Assembly (NCBI GenBank): GCA_933228675.1
Contig: OW121743.1
Location: 16,883,384 to 16,947,383, forward strand
DNA length: 64,000 nt
From: Stomorhina lunata
Lineage: Eukaryota > Arthropoda > Insecta > Diptera > Rhiniidae
Direction of reading: 5' to 3'
Under the pieces are notes generated by a model. It ran no database searches. It was not told where the DNA came from and saw nothing but the letters and a program-made list of their open reading frames with translations. Numbering within the stretch: position 1 is the first letter of the stretch; each line of letters begins with the position of its first letter. Positions 58,090 through 64,000 of this stretch are shown here, piece by piece. Made by a program: the position numbers and the translations under genes.

Positions 58090-60450
58090 TTTCTGATTCC
58101 TTGATATCTTAGCTTATATCCCCGTTACTCTCAAGTTATAGAGCGAGAAATAAAAGATGACGTGTAAACGCTATCCAAAAGGTTGTATTGGCTTAGTTTA
58201 AACTAAAACCCCTAAGCTTACAGTGTAAAGCGGCATGTGCCGGGAAGCTTCCGGGTTTTTAGTCAGGGATTAACGTAGACTTGTTGATATCTTAATACCT
58301 CACCTTGTTTCCTCGTTGATACCATATTACAGGGGACTATGACGTGAGCCAAAAATAACAATTAAAGAGGATGTGACAAGATAAGAGGAGACAGTTTTAA
58401 AGATAAGCGAGACACGGAAGCAAAGGATTGTAGACTTTACAAATTGCTCAGTGTAGAATAATATAAGCTTTCGTTTGAGATATTAAGCTTTTGAAATCAT
58501 TTACCGTTCTGGAGTTATGGCTCCATATGTTAACCTTTTTACCAAAAATTAAGATTTTTCGAACTTTGATCGACGAGATGCACGGGTTAAAATCGTTTAA
58601 CCGAGCTGAAATGTTAGGTATCTCTATTGAATTTACTCAGACCTTGATGGATATTTCGCTTATTCTAACTCCGAACTCAAGATTTCTGTGATTTCGGTCT
58701 CCTAGTCAGTTTTAAACGGGAGGCGGTTTAAGATTTCGAGCAGCAGTGGTAGTAGGGACAGTCAGAAGAACCTAACATTGGACACATTCCCTTCAAACGA
58801 ACAGACATTAGATCGACAGGTCGCCATGATGACTATATGACCATAGAGTTTAAAATTTTCCTATCCCAAAGAGTTGACCTAAAAGACACTGGGGTCCTCA
58901 TTTCATTTAAGCGGACAGAAATTAGTACGGCAGCCGTTCCGAAGTGGCAGTCGTTCCGGTGCGAAAAACCGACTGCCGTGGGAACGAATTAGTACGTTGT
59001 GCTGACTGTATCGCCACAGATTTGTCAAACATTGAACTGAACTATGGAAGAGAAAGCGAAGAGTGCGGCAAGAACTTCATTTGATTACCTTAAAAATTTA
59101 GGCAAAAAGAATATTCTTGATCTTCCGACATCACATTTTGGACATTTCCCTTCATTTGGATCACAGCCCGAAAATTGAAATCGTATTCAAGATCTCGCAG
59201 CAGTGGTGAGGAAGTTTAGAGGGAACAAGACGCTGGAGAAATTATCCTCAAGGGGACAGCAATTAGTTCGGCATCGCAATTGGATTTGAAAACTTCGAAC
59301 TAAGACAGAGAAAGGGAAGTGTGAAACAAGGTTAATAAAATCCTAAGCCGCTCAAGAGTTTCAAGTTTTCAACGGAGCGAAGCTGCAAACTCTAAGCTTT
59401 TACAAGACTTCTGCTAACGATGGTGGGTGGAGGGTGGAACTCCAAAGAACATTTCTCTTCATTTGGACCACATCCAGAAAATCAAAATCATATCCAAGAA
59501 CATGACGCTGGAGAAATTGTAGTCAAGAGGACAGCAATTAGTTCGGCATTTCAATTGGATTTGAAAAGTTTGAGTCGAACTAAGTCAGAGAAAGGGAAGT
59601 GTGGAACAATATTAATAGAATCCTAAAAAAATCAAAAAGCACAAGTAGAATGTGCCAAGTATGTCTTAAAAGTTTCAAACTTCAAACGAGGAGAAGCTGC
59701 AAACTCTAAGCAATCACAAGACTTCTACTATCAATGCGCTCAAGGATGAACTCTGATGGATATCAGAAGAAGCAGCTTAGGGTGCTTACAACAAAGGAAA
59801 TTGGTAGAGCGTGGCTGAATTTTAAAGAATTATCGGTTCTACCAAGGTGGGCAGCTTATGGAATAGAACACAAGATCCTTGATACTCATGCACTCAAGAA
59901 TGCAGTAGCAAAGGAGTGGAAGACCAAGAAGGATGTAGTCTCCTTAGGATCTCGTCTTGCTTTACCGAATCTAAAATCACAGAACTTGAAATTGGTCTAG
60001 AAGAACAGACAGCGTGAACAATTTTAAAAGAATTTTCGGCTTCCGATGTCTACATATTCCAAAGAAGTGAAGCTGGAAGCTCTACTTCAAACTTTATGTA
60101 TACATCTGCTACCGATTGATGGACCTGCAAAGAATAGCAGAATACGCATCCGAAAGGATGCGTAGAAAAATAAGCCACAGAATTTGAAAGTTTCGTGATG
60201 AACTGAACAAAAACAAGATCCTAAACGGCTCTATACTTAAAAGGCAGAACGTGAAGAAAATTTGATATAATTTACGTCTCTTGCTAGAATAATCTGGAAA
60301 TTTCTTCAGATGATCTAAGAAGAGAAGCTCCACACTCATATTATGGAACACAAGACACCTGCTACAGATGTATTTATGGATGGAGCTGTAAAAGATAGCA
60401 CGACCAAGAAGGGTTCTGAAAGTGCTACCAAAGCTAAGCTAAACAAAAGC
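58090..60450 (+). repeat. Decayed relatives of the ~550-bp repeat and a ~290-bp duplication
   Basis: GCTATCCAAAAGGTTGTATT (58170), TAAGCGAGACACGGAAGC (58403) and CTCCTAGTCAGTTTTAAACG (58700) tie 58.1-58.75 kb to the 54.9-kb repeat. A segment at 59145-59345 (CATTTGGATCACAGCCCGAAAA, then GACGCTGGAGAAATTATCCTC) is repeated at 59455-59640. From 59.7 to 61.3 kb phrases like TGGAGCTGTAAAAGATAGCA recur about every 250 bp with strong divergence. The 88-codon frame at 59734-60000 spans this field and is unrecognised. Confidence 0.7.
58930..58986. repeat. 57-bp hairpin-bearing insertion between 10-bp direct repeats
   Basis: AATTAGTACG stands at 58920-58929 and again at 58987-58996. Between them are two copies of GGCAGYCGTTCCG and the stem GGCAGTCG ... 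CGACTGCC. It looks like a small mobile or slippage-derived insertion; class unknown. Confidence 0.6.
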
Positions 60451-60452
60451 TG

Positions 60453-60972
60453 CTTAGGTTAGGTTAGGTAATAAAGGAGGTGTCAAGCGACACCAACACT
60501 CGGAGACCCCAGAGAGGTCCATTTTGATCTTTTACTAGAAGAGTAGAAAGCAAAAGATTGAAGATAGAGGAAGAGAAAAGATAATAGAAAGTTGTAGAGG
60601 GAGAAGAAGAATACCCTATCTAGGCCAGTTGAGACTTGTGGTGAACCCTACAATATCATGCAACCTGCACTGTTGCAGATCCTGCAGGTCAGCAAGGAAT
60701 CTGCTGCCTAGATGTTTGAGTCTTAGGTTTTGTAGCCTTGGACAGTGACAGAGAATGTGTTCCACCGACTCGGACGAATCCTGATTTAGACATAGTCTGC
60801 AGAGGTCTGAAATGCTTCTATACCACCTATGTAACCTCGAATTTAAAGCACAGTGACCCGTAAGGAGCCCTATACATCTTCTCAGGCTTGACCTATTCAG
60901 ACCTAATAGAAGCTTGGTTCCATTACTGTCCGGTTTATGCCATAGAGTTCTAATTGTCCTACACGTAACCAT
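60453..60972 (-). pseudogene. LINE C-terminus with CCHC motif and telomere-like 3' tail
   Basis: The minus frame 60972-60616 (118 codons) contains LRRCIGLLTGHCALNSRLHR, then a Cys/His cluster CRLCLNQDSSESVEHILCHC and RLQNLRLKHLGSRFL. This is the region after the RNase H domain in I/LOA/R1-like LINEs, with a terminal zinc-knuckle-like motif. The frame ends in a stop at 60616. It is followed by a 3' UTR-like stretch with GGACCTCTCTGGGGTCTCCG, then CCTAACCTAACCTAAG (about 60453-60468) as the tail. The 5' part of the element is missing. The frame through this piece is intact, suggesting a fairly young truncated copy. Confidence 0.8.
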
Positions 60973-62984
60973 GTTACCCCATGTCTTTGTGGTTTCCTTG
61001 CTAATTCAAGACTTAATGCCCAGATAAAAGTGGCAGATAGGTGGAGCCATATCTGACACTCTTTGACTTAAAAAAGCTGCTTAACCCTAAAGAGAGTTAA
61101 TCAGTCAAAAGCATAAAGCAGAGCATTAATTTTTTGTTTTTTTCTCAGGTTTTGAGACGAATCTGGATGATTTAAAGCAATTTTTAATAATTTTGTGGAG
61201 AAGCCAGCTCAAGCTTGATGATAGGATGGTGCTGCAAAATATAGCAAAACCAAAAAAGACAGTGAGTCTACCTCTGGCTTTCGTTAAGCTTACCAAAAGG
61301 AAAACACAACAAAGGCTGAATGGAAAAGTGCTTCTAAAATAGATTCGCACGTCTGAAAAAATGTATTGTTGTTCATGGAAAATATTTTAAAAATCAACTA
61401 AGTTATTTGATTTCTAATCTCGCACTATAAAAGGCCACTCTCGTATATAAAGGACTTGAATAACTATTAGATATATCATCATTATAACAGTGATGATGAA
61501 GGTAGTAGATATATGACAATGACACAATTTCAATACTTTTTTCCCTTCAGTTTTTGGAATTTTCTGTGATTTAAATTTTTTTTTTTTTTTTTTTGTTTTT
61601 AAAAGTTATTAAAGAGCTTTTTTGGATTTTGCTAAAAAAAGGAAGTTAATTCAAAAGAGTAAGGAAAATGTAAGTAAATTAAAAACTGTTATACTCTTTA
61701 AAGGAAAACCAAAGAGAGTTTTGAAATAACAGCTGTTATATTTACTAAAACGCTCTTTGAAATTATTTATGAGAGAAAGGAGCTCACACACTTACTCACT
61801 TTAAACAAGCGCAGAATCGTTAAAAGTCATAGAAAAATTGAATTTTCCAATTAACAATAAGAGTATAGGAAAATTGATAATATATTTAAAGAAAAATTTT
61901 GTTATAACAAAAAGAAAATTTGGATTTAATAAAAAGTTTTGGAAGAAAAAATTACCTTAAACATAATTTTTAAAAAAAAATTTAAAACAAATTTGAAAAT
62001 TTCTTTAATTCTCAAAATTTAAAAAAATTAGACACTTCACGTTTAAATTTTAGCCCAAGGGTTATTTAATACATTATTTGTAATTCTTAAATAAAAATAT
62101 AAAATTTTAAAACCATTTTTTCTCTGAACTGAATTTATTTGTTCCACTTTATTTTTTCCAAATTTTCTCTAATTTTTATATTTTAATTTTTATTAAATTT
62201 TTTGTTATTTCAAATATTTAAAACTTTTCCTTGCACAAAATTTTTTTCTTTTTTTCTACATCTTTCTTATTTTTTTGGAGAATTTTCACTAAAATAACTT
62301 TTCCATTTTTTTGTAATTTCTATGTGTTATATCCAGCAGTTTGTAGGGAAACCAAGACAACTACTAACATGAAAAAATACTTGGAAAATTGTTTGAAAAT
62401 GACGAAGAAGCAGCAGAAAGAAAATTTGTTATTTGCTTAAGTTCACAGTCATTTGAAATAACGAACAAAAAGAGTAATAAATTCTGACAAAAAACTCTTT
62501 TATTTTACAAATTTAATCTCTTTTTCTTGTCATATTATTTAACTATCTCCCAAATTTTTGTCAAATTTGTTAAGTGTTATAAAAGTTTTCGTGAAAATTT
62601 TAAAGTTTTGAGTGTTCATATCCCCAAAAATATACTAAAATCATTGCCGAGGTTTATATGCATTAAGAGTTTTACAGAAATATGGGAGTAACTTAGGTAA
62701 ACTCTTCCAAAAACTTCTCTCAGACACACGTTCGATGACGTAATTGACGTCATTGTTTAGAAGACTTTAAGTCGTCATTGTGACCTCCATTGTGGAAGAA
62801 TACGGGAAACAATGCAGGATTTTAGTAGAGCAAGTAAATAATTAAGGTATAAAAAGTGTAATAAAGCAATTTAAATTTTAAAAGTGTACGCCTAAAAATA
62901 GGCAATTAAAAGTTTATAAATTAAGCAATGGAAAATAGGCAACATAATTTATATACATAATTTATATTATAAATTTAATTCAGA
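60973..62984. other. AT-rich non-coding DNA, no gene seen
   Basis: The first 350 bp still carry traces of the 59-kb repeat field; the rest is T-rich intron-like sequence with a poly-T run at 61579-61594. A CRE-like palindrome lies at 62735-62753. Small frames at 61126-61350 and 62231-62440 are not recognisable. Confidence 0.5.
62735..62753. promoter_or_regulatory. CRE-like inverted repeat ATGACGT-AATTG-ACGTCAT
   Basis: Two CRE half-site extensions form a perfect 7-bp inverted repeat around AATTG. CREB/ATF-type factors bind TGACGTCA; the spaced form here is only suggestive. Confidence 0.3.
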
Positions 62985-62989
62985 TTACA

Positions 62990-63575
62990 GTTTAGGTTCC
63001 AGTTTAAGTTCTATTTCAGGTTCAAGTTCAGTTCTGGATTCAGTTCTAGAATCAGTTCTGAATTCAATTCTGGATTTAGTTCTGGATTCAGTTCTGGATT
63101 CAGTTCTGGATTCGGTTCTGGATTCATTTCTGGATTCAATTCTGAATTTAGTTCTGGATTCAGTTCTGGATTCAGTTCTGGATTCAGTTCTAGATTCAGT
63201 TCTGCATTCAGTTATTGTTCAGTTCTGGATTCAAATCTGGATTCAGTTTTGGATTCAGTTCCGAAAACACTTCCGGATTTAGTTGTGGATTCAGTTCTGA
63301 ATTCAGTTCTGTATTCAGTTCTAGATTCAGTTCTGGATTCAGTATTGGATTCAGTTCAGGATTCAGTTCCGAAATCAGTTCTAGATTCAGTTCTAAAATC
63401 AGTTCTGGATTCATTTTTGGATTCAGTTCTGGGTTTAGTTATGGATTTAGTTGTGGATTTAGTTGTGGATTCAGTTCTGGATTCAGTTCTGGATTTAGTA
63501 CTGGATTCAGTTCTAGATTCAGTTCTGGATTCAGTTCTGGATACAGTTCTGAATTTAATTCTGGATTCAGTTCTG
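62990..63575 (+). repeat. 12-bp minisatellite GGATTCAGTTCT, left part
   Basis: GGATTCAGTTCT units with many single-base variants (GGATTTAGTTGT, GAATTCAGTTCT, AGATTCAGTTCT). The 12-bp period keeps frames open: SGFSSGFS and DSVLDSVL on plus, NPELNPEL on minus. These are repeat by-products. The array continues right of the MITE. Confidence 0.95.
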
Positions 63576-63888
63576 GGGCCAAATTACCGCATTCGATATC
63601 GATCGAAAAGTCAGACTTTTAAGCGAATATTGTGAAGTATACTTTAGGGATGTTCAAAGTTATTTCGATGTAAAAAGTTTATTGAAATTTGGTATCCATT
63701 TTGATTCGTTTTTAAAAATATATATAGTTCAATTATAACTCGTTTACTATTGTTAATCTTTTGGCAAATAACTTCAAAAAATATAGTAAACTGTGCATAT
63801 AGTAAACTGTGCATCCTTAAAGTATGCTACACAAATGTTTTGAGAATATCTAAGATTTCGATCGATATCGAATGCCGTAATTTGGCCC
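63576..63888. mobile_element. 313-bp MITE inserted in the 12-bp array
   Basis: The ends begin GGGCCAAATTAC and share about 33 bp in inverted orientation with one mismatch, including GCATTCGATATCGATCGAAA. CTG flanks both sides (63573-63575, 63889-63891). Removing the element and one CTG restores an intact TTCTGGATTCAG unit, so the borders are exact. A 3-bp duplication would fit Harbinger-like elements, though CTG is not their usual TWA. No ORF. Confidence 0.9.
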
Positions 63889-63891
63889 CTG

Positions 63892-64000
63892 GATTCAGTT
63901 CTAGATTAAGTTTTGGATTCAGTTCTGGATTTTGTTCTGGATTCAGTTCCGGACTTTGTTCTGGATTCAGTTCTGGATTCAGTTCTGGATACAGTTCTGG
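63892..64000 (+). repeat. 12-bp minisatellite, right part, runs off the window
   Basis: The same GGATTCAGTTCT units continue to the last base of the window, so the array end is not seen. Confidence 0.95.

Noticed and set aside
59734..60000. 88-codon plus frame as a gene
   Set aside because: It overlaps a field of diverged tandem repeats and shows no recognisable domain.
63208..63635. SGFSSGFSS, DSVLDSVL and NPELNPEL repetitive proteins
   Set aside because: Three frames on two strands are open at once over a 12-bp minisatellite. A transposon interrupts the array and no start context or domain is present.

Overview
The window looks like nuclear DNA of a higher fly (Diptera, probably a calyptrate such as a blowfly). 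It is very AT-rich, has no compact genes, and carries jockey/LOA-type LINEs, a hobo-like hAT element and mariner-family elements. The family-level placement is inference. The one host gene piece I can recognise is a short coding exon of shaggy (sgg, GSK-3 beta) on the minus strand at 49477-49684. It holds the conserved N-terminus [20 protein letters not shown] and ends in a consensus GTAAGT donor. I saw no kinase-domain exon, so 1-49476 most likely lies in the large intron downstream of this exon, and 49690-64000 in upstream intron or 5' flank.

Layout, left third: 0.9-3.6 kb is an array of about 22 units with paired inverted forkhead-like sites (TTGTTTAC / GTAAACAA). Three blocks of a TTATAAT repeat with a 31-bp period follow (4.7-6.6, 7.4-9.0, 9.9-11.4 kb). 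Then come ten 122-bp units (12.2-13.4 kb) and an array built on the palindrome AACGGGTACCCGTT (14.5-17.7 kb).

Middle: 19.2-22.1 kb has a low-copy tandem repeat and a decayed minus-strand LINE. A 31-bp minisatellite carrying CAGCTG occurs in three large blocks: forward (23.4-25.5 kb), exactly inverted (26.2-27.1 kb), and forward with 31- and 34-bp variants (29.4-31.1 kb). At 32.4-35.9 kb an old hAT-like element holds a nested 538-bp MITE and a dead DD41D mariner. At 37.0-39.3 kb are fly dispersed repeats. At 39.665-41.455 kb is a clean hobo-like non-autonomous hAT element with a 12-bp TIR, an 8-bp target duplication and an internal 21-bp minisatellite. A decayed plus-strand LINE (43.0-45.7 kb) has a MITE in its 3' end.

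Right third: a very uniform 11-bp array (46.8-48.5 kb) abuts a diverged 33/36-bp relative of the 31-bp family (48.6-49.1 kb), then the sgg exon. A nearly intact DD41D mariner with TIRs and TA duplication sits at 50366-51658, its transposase broken by one in-frame stop. LINE fragments follow, two of them with telomere-like (CCTAA)n 3' tails, then a roughly 550-bp tandem repeat (54.9-56.3 kb). The window ends in a 12-bp GGATTCAGTTCT array split by a 313-bp MITE.

If sgg is transcribed through this intron, all arrays left of 49.5 kb lie in its primary transcript. The opposed 31-bp arrays could then fold into a long double strand. That, and the general filling of a conserved signalling gene's intron with minisatellites whose periods are near whole turns of the helix, are the most unusual things here. 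All functional readings of the repeats are inference.
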